This document shows positions 42,520 through 51,144 of a DNA stretch of 64,000 nt, in pieces. Below the pieces are notes generated by a model that was not told the origin of the DNA, made no database searches, and worked only from the letters and a program-made list of their open reading frames with translations. Source of the stretch: an uncultured Lachnospiraceae bacterium (lineage in GTDB: Bacteria > Bacillota > Clostridia > Lachnospirales > Lachnospiraceae); assembly GCA_948794795.1 (NCBI GenBank), contig CAQGLR010000012.1, forward strand, positions 1 through 64,000, given 5' to 3'. A program made the position numbers and the translations under genes. Each line of letters starts with the position of its first letter. The stretch's first letter is position 1.

Positions 42520-44211
42520 TTAATGGAAAAATGCAATATTTTCATCCATCTGCAATGCAAGCTGCTGTAACTGTGATGCAAGCTGTGAAACTTTTGCAAA
42601 TTCATCTGCAAGCTGTGAAGCCATAGCAGAAGTCTCCTCTATTGCTGATGCATTATTTTCTGCCTGTTCTGAAAACTCTTCTATTGTATTTGTCATATCC
42701 TGTTTTACATTGTCTATCTTAGCAGTCATTTCAGATATAGAATTAATCTTCTCTGTAGAAGCAAGTATATTTTCCTCAAGTTCCCCAAAAATCCCCTGTG
42801 TATCTGATACATCACTGCTCTGTTCTTCCATATTCTTTTTAACCTGCTCCATTACTGATACCGAATACTCTGTATTAGAAACAAGCATAAGTACAATTTC
42901 TTCAATTTTCTTTGCACTATTATTTGTCTGTTCAGCAAGTTTCTGTATCTCCAGTGCAACAACTGAAAAACCTTTTCCTGCTTCACCTGCCCTTGCTGCC
43001 TCTATACTTGCATTAAGTGCAAGCAGGCTTGTCTGTTCAGCTATTGATGTAATAAAACTGGCAACTGATTTAATATTCTGGGCAGAAGAGTTTGTAATAT
43101 CTGTCTGTTTATAAATTAAATCCATTGTTTCTTTTGATTTCTGGTTGCTTTCATCAAGATTTTTTAATATATCTGCTGTTTTATTTCCTAACATATGCAT
43201 TTCTGTGGACAATGCCTGTATTTCTTTTATTTCCTTTATGGAATTATTAAGTATTTCACCCATATAACCCATATTCTTGGAAACTTCCTGTGATTCCTCT
43301 GCCTGTTTTATTGTTGAGTCACTGGCTGTTTCTACAGATATGCTTATATCCTGTGCTGCTTTCAAAGTATTGTCAGCCGAAGCATCCAGCTGTTTTGCTG
43401 CATCTGTAAGAACCCGGCTTCCATCTTTAATTACAGATGAGATTTCTTTTAATTTAGACTGGAGTGTATCTATATCCCTTCCCAGTATGCCCAGTTCATC
43501 TTTTCTGTTCTTTTTAGCTGCACTCCCGCTTCCCAGTTCACCTTCTGAAACCTTTTTAACAATATTGCCCGCACTGCGTATTTCCTGTATAACAGTATTT
43601 ACAAAAAACAAGGCACATACAATAAAGAACAATATTATAACTAACATTACTGTTATAAGCACACCAGCATTTTTAACAAGCATATTGTCAAGCCGGTCTA
43701 CAGAACGTGTTGCCATAAGTGCACCTGTCACCTCACCAGAATCAGGCTGTAAGACTGGTATTATATATGCATGGTACAGATTCCCACCTATATCTATACT
43801 TTTATAATACATCTGTGCACCTTTTACCAGTGTATAATCTGTAATCCTGTTGCCTGTATGCATGCCTATGTATCTGCCGCCGTCCTCATCTGCCATTGAT
43901 GTCATTGCAGCAGTTTCTTCAAAGAAAAAGGTAATATCCACACCCGTTTCTTCCTTAATACTGTCAACTATCCCGCTTTCTTCTGATACATTAAAGTTCA
44001 TGCCACGCCACACACTTCCATCCTCTTTTATAGAATAATTGCCATATCCTTGTGAATTATATACATTAAGTGCAGCTATTGCTGATGCTTTCAGGCTTTC
44101 CCTGATTTCTGAATACATACCTGATGAATACTGGAATATACCTATTATTACAGACAGCAGCCCCGTTAGTACAACAGGTATTACACACAAACTTAAAATT
44201 TTTCCCTTCAT
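42520..44211 (-). CDS. Methyl-accepting chemotaxis protein with extracellular sensor
   Basis: About 563 residues from ATG 44211; a TTG at 44223 is also in frame. The first membrane segment is LSLCVIPVVLTGLLSVIIGI and the second is near residues 180-205 (ITVMLVIILFFIVCALFF). Between them is a single cache-like sensor of about 150 residues (YGNYSIKEDGSVWRGMNFNV, later IGGNLYHAYIIPVLQPDSGE). The cytoplasmic part has a signalling hairpin TSLLALNASIEAARAGEAGK followed by GFSVVALEIQKLAEQT, which binds CheA and CheW. It lies 108 bases after an orphan sugar-binding lipoprotein on the same strand, so the lipoprotein may present ligand to it. The presence of a chemoreceptor implies a motile cell. Confidence 0.9.
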   Translation of the reverse strand: MKGKILSLCVIPVVLTGLLSVIIGIFQYSSGMYSEIRESLKASAIAALNVYNSQGYGNYSIKEDGSVWRGMNFNVSEESGIVDSIKEETGVDITFFFEETAAMTSMADEDGGRYIGMHTGNRITDYTLVKGAQMYYKSIDIGGNLYHAYIIPVLQPDSGEVTGALMATRSVDRLDNMLVKNAGVLITVMLVIILFFIVCALFFVNTVIQEIRSAGNIVKKVSEGELGSGSAAKKNRKDELGILGRDIDTLQSKLKEISSVIKDGSRVLTDAAKQLDASADNTLKAAQDISISVETASDSTIKQAEESQEVSKNMGYMGEILNNSIKEIKEIQALSTEMHMLGNKTADILKNLDESNQKSKETMDLIYKQTDITNSSAQNIKSVASFITSIAEQTSLLALNASIEAARAGEAGKGFSVVALEIQKLAEQTNNSAKKIEEIVLMLVSNTEYSVSVMEQVKKNMEEQSSDVSDTQGIFGELEENILASTEKINSISEMTAKIDNVKQDMTNTIEEFSEQAENNASAIEETSAMASQLADEFAKVSQLASQLQQLALQMDENIAFFH

Positions 44212-44319
44212 TTTCAAGACCAATACCTCCCTCTTATATTACTTTATGCTAATCCCTGCATAACACTATTAACAGTACAAAAATACTTTTTCCTTTTTGC
44301 AATGCAAAATCCATCCCTC

Positions 44320-45333
44320 TTATATATCTTCTTTTGTTATAACAGAAACACCTGTATCTACACTTTTTTCCCCTGTATCTTCACCTTGTAATGCCTTTAC
44401 TGCTGTCTTTAAACCTTCATATCCCATAACATCAGGATTTTGTGCCATTGTTGCTGATATAATGCCTTCGCTTATATATCCCAGCACTGTATCCGATGTA
44501 TCAAATCCAACTACTTCAATATTATTTCCTTTTTCTTTAATTCTGCTGCCAATAGCCGATGTTGTGCCTTCATTTGCACCAAATATGCCTACACATTTTT
44601 TACTGGCAAATGTATCAACAGCCTTCTTTGCCGCCTGTATATCTGTGCCCATATAAAATGTATCAAGAAGCTTAAAACCTGTACCTTTAAATGCAGAACG
44701 GAATCCTTTTTCCCTTGCAATACATGACGCTGTATCCTTTGTCACTCCTAAAATACCTATATTCCCTTTTGTAATATTTGCTGCTTTAAGGTCTTCAATC
44801 ATCTTCTCTCCTGCTGTCTTTCCAGCTGCCTCATTGTCTGTTGCCAGCTTCTGCACGCAATTAAAATCCGCTGCTGAATCTACAAAGACAATCTTAATAC
44901 CTGCATCTTCTGCATTTTGCAAAGCATCATTTACATTAGTTGGACCATTTGCTGCTACAATAATTGCAGAAACTCCTGCTTCCACTGCATCATTAATACA
45001 CTGTTTCTGCTTTTCATCATCATTGACATCTGGAGAATTCCATGTATATTCTATATTTCCAAGTTCATCTGCTGCTTTGCTGCATCCATTGTTAATATCC
45101 AGCCAGTACTGGTCCTGCTGGTCCATTGTTATAAGCCAGATTTTATATGTATCTGTACTTTGGCTGTTTTGGACACTTGCGTCCTCTTTTCCGCCAGAAG
45201 CGCCACCTGTACCAGAAACCGCTGTTTTAACCGTTTTGTCTGGCATAATAATTTCAGGTTCAGACGAAGCGCCGCATCCTGTGAAAATTAATGATAATGA
45301 TAATAACCCTGTAAAAAACTTTTTAACTGACAT
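44320..45333 (-). CDS. Orphan RbsB-type sugar-binding lipoprotein
   Basis: A 337-residue lipoprotein with signal MSVKKFFTGLLSLSLIFTGC and lipobox cysteine at residue 20. The mature protein is a class B periplasmic-binding fold (peripla_BP_4): KIWLITMDQQDQYWLDINNG, VSAIIVAANGPTNVNDALQN, VDSAADFNCVQKLATDNEAA and GIFGANEGTTSAIGSRIKEK. Its relatives bind ribose, galactose, xylose or AI-2. No permease or ATPase gene is nearby. The next gene downstream is a chemoreceptor, which suggests a sensing rather than transport role, as for ribose-binding protein with Trg in enterobacteria. Confidence 0.85.
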   Translation of the reverse strand: MSVKKFFTGLLSLSLIFTGCGASSEPEIIMPDKTVKTAVSGTGGASGGKEDASVQNSQSTDTYKIWLITMDQQDQYWLDINNGCSKAADELGNIEYTWNSPDVNDDEKQKQCINDAVEAGVSAIIVAANGPTNVNDALQNAEDAGIKIVFVDSAADFNCVQKLATDNEAAGKTAGEKMIEDLKAANITKGNIGILGVTKDTASCIAREKGFRSAFKGTGFKLLDTFYMGTDIQAAKKAVDTFASKKCVGIFGANEGTTSAIGSRIKEKGNNIEVVGFDTSDTVLGYISEGIISATMAQNPDVMGYEGLKTAVKALQGEDTGEKSVDTGVSVITKEDI

Positions 45334-45671
45334 AATTAACCTCCCCTTTTTAATACATTTTAGTATATTTTATTAGACACAATATGTATTTTACTCTTTT
45401 TTAGGTAAAAATTCAACTAATTTATTTTAAATTTTAGGTAATTTTATTTATTATACACAAAAACTAATGTCAATTTAATATACTATAGCGTATTTGAAAA
45501 TTAAATACTTTACAAATTGCCATAATAATATAGTTTTTATATAATTCAAAAAATAAAGAAACTCAAAAATGTTATTACTTGATAACCATCTGCCAGTATG
45601 GTATATTGTAACTAAAAATATTGTATTACAATAAATACTTATTCCTGTTGTACAGAAAGGTGTTGTTTAAT
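45334..45671. other. Gene-free AT-rich divergent region
   Basis: About 340 bases with the promoters of the binding-protein gene and the truncated ATPase gene. Around 45488-45575, GTATTTGAAAATTAAATACT and a later GAAACTCAAA recall the outer ends of the structured repeat, but the core and arms are absent. Confidence 0.4.
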
Positions 45672-46172
45672 ATGAAAAAGAAGTTCAATGTTACAGGATT
45701 ATGTGTACCAGAAAAACATTATATGGTAATACTTGATAAATGCCTTGATGAAATACACCGGCTTATAGATGATGGTGCTTATTTTACAATAAACAGGGCA
45801 CGTCAATATGGCAAAACTACCACTTTAAATATGCTGTCTAAGATGTTATCAAAAGATTATCTTATTATAAACCTTGATTTTCAGGCACTTGATACAGCCA
45901 AATCCGCTGACAGCAATACTTTTTCCCTGGCATTTGCAGAATATTTTTTAAATGAAATGTATTCTTTAGGACAACAGTATACAGGCAAACTTAATGAATT
46001 ACAGATGGCTCTTGAAACAATAATTAAAGAACGGGACAAGTCATTTACTTTATATGAATTATTTAAATATTTGTCAGCAATTTGCGAAAACGCCCCAATG
46101 CCAGTGGTTCTTATAATTGATGAAACCGACAGTGCTGAATATATTTACACCTTGGTATCCCTGTATCTATAG
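45672..46172 (+). pseudogene. 3'-truncated AAA-ATPase-like gene
   Basis: From ATG 45672 the frame gives 166 residues: KKKFNVTGLCVPEKHYMVIL, the P-loop NRARQYGKTTTLNMLSKML and the Walker B stretch PVVLIIDETDSAE. Right after Walker B the sequence turns into YIYTLVSLYL and stops. Complete proteins of this AAA-like group, often linked to DUF1703/PD-(D/E)XK domains, run to about 500 residues, so two thirds are missing. The 3' side is DNA without homology. It is a decayed gene. The start and ribosome binding site look intact, so a fragment may still be translated. Confidence 0.75.
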
Positions 46173-46232
46173 AAATTTGTACAGCGCAAGATTCCTTGGA
46201 TTTTAAGCATCTTAATAATAGTTTTTTAAAAA

Positions 46233-46314
46233 TGACTATTTGAATAGTAAAAAATTATTGACTATATATGACTATTGTGATAGTATAAAGATGTAACCAC
46301 TATTGCAATAGTCA
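46233..46314 (+). promoter_or_regulatory. Promoter with three BlaI-type dyad operators
   Basis: TTGACT (46258-46263) and TAGTAT (46281-46286) with 17 bases between form a good promoter. Three similar dyads of the form GACTATT-nn-AATAGT occur: TGACTATTTGAATAGTAA (46233), GACTATTGTGATAGTAT (46270, on the -10) and CACTATTGCAATAGTCA (46298, at the transcription start). The position predicts self-repression by the BlaI-like protein encoded next. Confidence 0.8.
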
Positions 46315-46328
46315 TTTTGGAGGAAATT

Positions 46329-46688
46329 ATGGAAATAAAACTCTTTGATTCAGAACTGAAGGTTATGGAAATATTGTGGAGAGAGGGTGATTTAACTGCT
46401 GGACAGATTGCCAGTATACTAAAAGAAGAAACTGGCTGGAACAGGAACACTACATATACAGTTATTAAAAAGTGTATAGATAAAGGTGCAATAGAACGTA
46501 TTGAACCAAAGTTTATCTGTAAAGCACTTATTTCTAAAGAAGATGTCCAGGCATATGAAACAGAGGAACTTGTTGAAAGGATGTTTAATGGTTCTAAGAA
46601 ACAGTTTTTTGCTGCTTTATTATCAGGGCAGACTTTAACCCCTGATGAAATCCAGGAACTAAAAGATATGGCAAACCAGATAAAGTGA
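46329..46688 (+). CDS. BlaI/MecI-family repressor
   Basis: A 119-residue winged-helix repressor from ATG 46329 (GGAGGAAATT upstream; a TTG at 46317 is in frame but is part of the ribosome binding site). It shows the BlaI pattern LFDSELKVMEILWREGDLTA, GWNRNTTYTVIKKCIDKGAI with the recognition helix, and a C-terminal dimer helix (FFAALLSGQTLTPDEIQELK). It is followed after ten bases by an M56 peptidase gene, giving the standard BlaI-BlaR1 pair in which the membrane peptidase destroys the repressor after a signal. No beta-lactamase gene is nearby. The operator set suggests the pair controls itself. Confidence 0.9.
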   Translation: MEIKLFDSELKVMEILWREGDLTAGQIASILKEETGWNRNTTYTVIKKCIDKGAIERIEPKFICKALISKEDVQAYETEELVERMFNGSKKQFFAALLSGQTLTPDEIQELKDMANQIK

Positions 46689-46698
46689 GGTAAAAATT

Positions 46699-48378
46699 AT
46701 GCTGTTAAAAACCAGCTTGTCTGGCGGAATTCTTATATTACTGGTAATAATACTGCGGTTTCTTTTAAATGAAAAACTTCCTAAAAGAACTTTTTCACTA
46801 TTATGGGATATTGTACTTTTAAGGCTGCTTATCCCATTTGACCTGCCTTTTAAATACGGTATAGCTGTGCCTGTAATAAATACTACAAGTTCCGCCAGCA
46901 ATATCCATAAGGGTATTATTAAATTACCAGCTGGAACAGAAAACCCTTTTCCTTCCCAGGCAGTTAATAATACAAATAACATTAACATACCAGTGCTTAT
47001 CTGGATAACAGTTATGATAATATTACTTATCATTTTTACATTCTTGTATTTAAAAGAATACAGGAAAATACAAGAATCCCTGCCTTTATCTTTAACCCAG
47101 GCAAATTATTTAAGACAACTTGCAGATATCCCATTAAAAACTGGCCTGTTAGTTTCAGACAGGATTGCTACACCTTTAACTTTTGGGATATTACATCCTA
47201 AAATTGTTTTTCCAAAATTGTTTAAAACAGAAAAAAGCATTTATCTAAAATACATTATTATACATGAACTTATCCATATCAAAAGAGCTGATAACTTGCG
47301 TAAAATTATACTATTATCTGCTGTATGTATACACTGGTTTAACCCATTAGTATGGATAATGTATATTTTATTTAACCATGACCTGGAGTTATCATGTGAT
47401 GAAAAAGTGCTTTCTGTCTTTGGAAGCAATGCAAAAAAAGATTATGCACTGGCACTTATAAACTTTGCAGAAAACCAATATAAATTAAGTTTCTTTTCTA
47501 ACGGATTTGGAAAGAAACCTGTACAAGAAAGGATTGAGGCAATTATGAAGTATAAAAAAGCAACTATCTCCAGCGCAGTATGTGCTGCAATTATATTAGG
47601 CACCGCTGTAACAGTATTTGCAAAAGGGGACTCTGGAAATAACAACAATGTTACTATACAAAAAAGTACTAATGCTGCCAGCTATGAAAATACAGAAGAA
47701 CCAGATAACCTCTATGGTTTTGTTGGTAAAGAAGATTTCAAAGAATATGAAAAATATGGCCTGTCATATGATGAAAGCTCTGGCCACATTATGTATAATG
47801 GTAAAGTAGTTGGATATTTCCATGACCAGAAAGATAAAAATGGCACTACACATATTACTGATGAAACTGGTGAAACAGGAATCAGGGTAATAAGAAATTC
47901 TGATAATGAAATTACTGGCCTTAAAGAAGTTGAAATTCCAGAAAATACACCTGTTACAGAAATTAATATTGACAGCACGTCAGATAATATGGAGGAAAAT
48001 GGTCAAAGCAGCTCATCATATTCTTTTACAATAACAGATGGCATAGAAAATTCTGGAAATAATACAGATGTAGATTATGCAAGCTCTGAAAATAATGAAG
48101 ATGACAGCCAGACATTAGAAAAATTTAAAAAATATGGAATAACTTATAACAAATCTTTAAATATATGGCAGTATAAAGGAAAAAATATTGCAGGGTTTAT
48201 AGCTTATACACTTGATAACTTCCATCTTGACAGTAAATCTGGCACATATATTGGTACTACTGGTACTGATATATATTTAAATGAATCAATTACTAAAGAT
48301 GGAATATATCTTGTTATTGATAAAGATTCTTTAAAAGAAATTACAGAAAAAGAATTTAATAAAATAATTGAAGAATAA
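46699..48378 (+). CDS. BlaR1-like M56 membrane metallopeptidase with novel extracellular sensor
   Basis: A 559-residue protein. The N-terminal 300 residues are an M56 peptidase with four membrane segments and the zinc motif IIIHELIHIKRADN (about residue 190), plus the downstream glutamate region HDLELSCDEKVLSVFG. The last membrane segment is SSAVCAAIILGTAVTVFA (about 293-310). The outside part, about 250 residues, has no penicillin-binding SxxK motif. Instead it holds two repeats of one unit, YGLSYDESSGHIMYNGKVVG and YGITYNKSLNIWQYKGKNIA, separated by an acidic Ser/Asn linker. A signal other than beta-lactams is therefore likely. It is co-transcribed with the BlaI-like repressor. Confidence 0.87.
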   Translation: MLLKTSLSGGILILLVIILRFLLNEKLPKRTFSLLWDIVLLRLLIPFDLPFKYGIAVPVINTTSSASNIHKGIIKLPAGTENPFPSQAVNNTNNINIPVLIWITVMIILLIIFTFLYLKEYRKIQESLPLSLTQANYLRQLADIPLKTGLLVSDRIATPLTFGILHPKIVFPKLFKTEKSIYLKYIIIHELIHIKRADNLRKIILLSAVCIHWFNPLVWIMYILFNHDLELSCDEKVLSVFGSNAKKDYALALINFAENQYKLSFFSNGFGKKPVQERIEAIMKYKKATISSAVCAAIILGTAVTVFAKGDSGNNNNVTIQKSTNAASYENTEEPDNLYGFVGKEDFKEYEKYGLSYDESSGHIMYNGKVVGYFHDQKDKNGTTHITDETGETGIRVIRNSDNEITGLKEVEIPENTPVTEINIDSTSDNMEENGQSSSSYSFTITDGIENSGNNTDVDYASSENNEDDSQTLEKFKKYGITYNKSLNIWQYKGKNIAGFIAYTLDNFHLDSKSGTYIGTTGTDIYLNESITKDGIYLVIDKDSLKEITEKEFNKIIEE

Positions 48379-48467
48379 AATATTTTAAACTTATATCAGG
48401 CTTTCCAGAATATTTAATAAAAAAACCTAATTGCTTTTATAAACATGATATAATAATATATACTGAC

Positions 48468-48506
48468 AGAAGGGAAACACTCCATAAGAAAGTTGTTTCC
48501 CTTCTG
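48468..48506 (+). terminator. Terminator of the BlaI/BlaR1-like operon
   Basis: AGAAGGGAAACA and TGTTTCCCTTCT form a twelve-pair stem about 90 bases after the stop. Confidence 0.7.
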
Positions 48507-48583
48507 CGTTGTAACCATTTAAATGGTATTCCCAGTACATATTGCCTGCCGGCAGGCATTGGCAGCTTGCCCGCTTGTAATAA

Positions 48584-48707
48584 ACTATATTATTCCAACA
48601 AGTGTTTTACAAATCATTACAAGGTCATAACGGATTCCTTCACGGCTCCGCCAGCTTCTATTGCTCCATTCATCCTTGGAAACATCATCACCACCATATA
48701 TTAATGC
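48584..48707 (-). pseudogene. Possible C-terminal gene fragment
   Basis: An open stretch on the minus strand reads GALIYGGDDVSKDEWSNRSW, then RSREGIRYDLVMICKTLVG and a stop at 48584. The composition looks coding and it ends properly, but there is no start. It is probably the 3' remnant of a lost gene cut by the structured element at 48715. The family is not recognised. Confidence 0.35.
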
Positions 48708-48714
48708 ACCATAT

Positions 48715-48925
48715 TTAAATTTACACAGAGATTATATTGCGCTGGCAATTTCCAAATGTTTTACCATAAAGCAGCTGTTTGGAGACGCTGGTGCTTAAGT
48801 CCTGTATTTTAGGACTTTATGCACCACTGCGTATCCATCCAAGCGCAATGCAGGCAAAGCCATGTTGCAAACATGGCTTTTTGTTGGTAAAATTTTGGAA
48901 TTGCCAGCACCACATAACTTGTAAC
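48715..48925 (+). repeat. Structured repeat element, subtype A, with extra hairpin
   Basis: It has the usual leader TTACACAGAGATTATATT, arms CTGGCAATTTCCAAATG and its inverse, GCAGC at 48771, and the central hairpin GGTGCTTAAGTCCT/AGGACTTTATGCACC (48790-48826). The small hairpin is GC-GCAA-TGC. In place of the usual GCTGC return strand there is an inserted hairpin, AAGCCATGTT and AACATGGCTT. Confidence 0.8.
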
Positions 48926-48945
48926 TTTAAAATTTGTGCCCCTGT

Positions 48946-51120
48946 TTACCCAGCACAGTTTATCTCTACCACCACAGACTGGAAATCCCCTCTTAATGGT
49001 TTCATTATATATCCCACATTCATAAGGGTACTTCCAAGATATTCCATATCATCCACAATATACTTTTTATCTGGAGCCAGCCCACATAACTTAATCTTTT
49101 TATTTAACACATTAGAATCTGTCACTACCTGCACATACACAAGGACGGCTTTGTTTTTATCTTTTGATACAACCATATAACTATCATACCTGCCATTCTC
49201 CCTGAATGATGCAATCCTGTAATAATCACCCGTCTGTATAAGGTTTCTATACTTCTTATACTTTTCAATTTGTGCTGGTATAAGGTTACGCTCTTCCTCT
49301 GCAATACGTGTTACATCCAGCTCATATCCAAATGTACCAGTAAGCGCAACATCTGCACGTGTATCAAAAGGAGTTATCCTTCCATTAACATGGTTAGGGC
49401 TGTCTGCCACATGTGTGCCTGTTGTTGAAAGCGGATAAATAAGGTGTGTACCCTCTTGTATCATAAGCCTTTCAACTGAGTCTGCATTATCAGAACACCA
49501 TATCTGGGGACTGTAATAAAGCATACCTGGGTCAAACCTTGCACCACCACCTGAGCAGTTTTCAAGTAAAAGGTCTGGAAAATCATTAACAAGCCTTTCC
49601 TGGAGCTCATAGAGAGCAAGTACATGCCTGTGCATTACTTCCCCCTGCCTGTCTGCTGGAAGTGACAAGCTTGCTGCCTCTGCTATTGGTCTGTTCATAT
49701 CCCATTTTACATATTCAATATTAGCTGATTCAAGTATATCATGCAGCCTTCCATATATATAATCAACAACCTCATGCCTGCTGAAATCAAGTACATACTG
49801 TGTCCTGCAAAGACCTGGCTCCCTGCCATCAAGTGCAAGTGCCCAGTCAGGATGGCTTCTGTATAAATCAGAATCTGGGGAAATCATTTCTGGCTCAAAC
49901 CAGATTCCAAACTTCATTCCAAGTGCATTTACCCTGTCCACCAGCTTCTTAAGCCCGCCTTTAAGCTTCTCTTCATTGACATACCAGTCCCCAAGGCTGC
50001 TGTTATCAGCATTTCTATGCCCGAACCAGCCATCATCCATAACAAGCATGTCTATTCCAAGCTTTGAAGCTTCTTCTGCAATCTGGACCAGCTTATCATC
50101 ATTAAAATCAAAGTAAGTTGCTTCCCAGTTATTAATAAGGACTGGACGTTCTGCTTCCACCCATTTTGAAGGCAGTATATATTTACGGAAAAAGTCATGG
50201 AAATTATTTGTCATTCCATTAGTACCTTTACATGAATACTGCATAATAACCTCTGGCATTTCAAAGCACTGTCCACTCTCCAGCTTCCATGTAAAATGTT
50301 CAGGATGTATTCCTATACTCATCCTTACTTTATCAAACTGGTCTTTTTGTACCCTTGCAATAAAATTTCCAGAATATATAAGATTCATTGCATATACATC
50401 ACCACAGTTTTCACTGCAGTTTCCTGAAAGCACTGCAATAAAAGGATGGTCCTGGTGTCCTGGCTCGCCACGGAGTGACTCTGTAACATAACTGCCATAC
50501 TCTATTTTACTTCTCTGTATATGGCGTTCTCTTGCCCATGAACCATGGAGTGATAATATATCACTAACATCAGTTTCAAGGTTTAAACATGCTGACAACG
50601 CTTTTGTTATATAAAACTCTTTGCCTGATGTATTCTGGACCTTTACACTGCGTGTAATTATGTCACATTCCTCATAAACAGTATATACAAGGGTAACTTC
50701 TGCCCCAAGTGCCTCATCTGACAGCACAATATCAAGTGACATACTGCCATCACCCCTTGCAGAAGGCATGCCATCAATTTTCCTCTTCTCTGCATAAATA
50801 TTATGTGATTTATATTTAAGTTCAAGACCCTCCTGTCCTGCATTATCCCTTATATTTATGCAGCTGCTGCGGAAATCCCCTGTCCCTGCAAATGGATATT
50901 CCATAGGGAACTTGTCCATAAAGCTTATCTTCTCACCAGGAACCTTTGAAGGGGTAAAAGGATGTTCACCTGTACGCATTGCATACACAAGGTCTGTTGA
51001 ATCCACCTTCTTGCCATAATATATATTGCCAAGATACCCCTCTTCTGTAATCCCCATCACATAACTCGTATTATCTGTATCAAGCTTAAAAACTTTTCTG
51101 TCACCATCAAAAATAACCAT
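48946..51120 (-). CDS. GH36 alpha-galactosidase
   Basis: A 724-residue cytoplasmic enzyme from ATG 51120 (GGAGGGAAAA upstream). It matches full-length GH36 subfamily I: an N-terminal beta-supersandwich, then the barrel with LVMDDGWFGHRNADN, KWDMNRPIAEA carrying the nucleophile aspartate, LLENCSGGGARFDPGML and WCSDNADSVERL with the acid/base. It removes alpha-1,6-galactose from galactomannan or raffinose-type sugars. Together with the phosphosugar mutase 24 bases upstream it complements the mannan operon: galactose side chains must be cut before GH130 can act. There is no signal peptide. Confidence 0.93.
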   Translation of the reverse strand: MVIFDGDRKVFKLDTDNTSYVMGITEEGYLGNIYYGKKVDSTDLVYAMRTGEHPFTPSKVPGEKISFMDKFPMEYPFAGTGDFRSSCINIRDNAGQEGLELKYKSHNIYAEKRKIDGMPSARGDGSMSLDIVLSDEALGAEVTLVYTVYEECDIITRSVKVQNTSGKEFYITKALSACLNLETDVSDILSLHGSWARERHIQRSKIEYGSYVTESLRGEPGHQDHPFIAVLSGNCSENCGDVYAMNLIYSGNFIARVQKDQFDKVRMSIGIHPEHFTWKLESGQCFEMPEVIMQYSCKGTNGMTNNFHDFFRKYILPSKWVEAERPVLINNWEATYFDFNDDKLVQIAEEASKLGIDMLVMDDGWFGHRNADNSSLGDWYVNEEKLKGGLKKLVDRVNALGMKFGIWFEPEMISPDSDLYRSHPDWALALDGREPGLCRTQYVLDFSRHEVVDYIYGRLHDILESANIEYVKWDMNRPIAEAASLSLPADRQGEVMHRHVLALYELQERLVNDFPDLLLENCSGGGARFDPGMLYYSPQIWCSDNADSVERLMIQEGTHLIYPLSTTGTHVADSPNHVNGRITPFDTRADVALTGTFGYELDVTRIAEEERNLIPAQIEKYKKYRNLIQTGDYYRIASFRENGRYDSYMVVSKDKNKAVLVYVQVVTDSNVLNKKIKLCGLAPDKKYIVDDMEYLGSTLMNVGYIMKPLRGDFQSVVVEINCAG

Positions 51121-51144
51121 TTTTCCCTCCATATGCAAATATTA

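Noticed and set aside
45488..45575. A further structured-repeat copy
   Set aside because: Only faint similarity at the outer ends is present; arms, junction and central hairpin are not found.
46699..48378. A true beta-lactam sensor BlaR1
   Set aside because: The extracellular part lacks the SxxK and KTG motifs of the penicillin-binding sensor and is built from two unrelated repeats.
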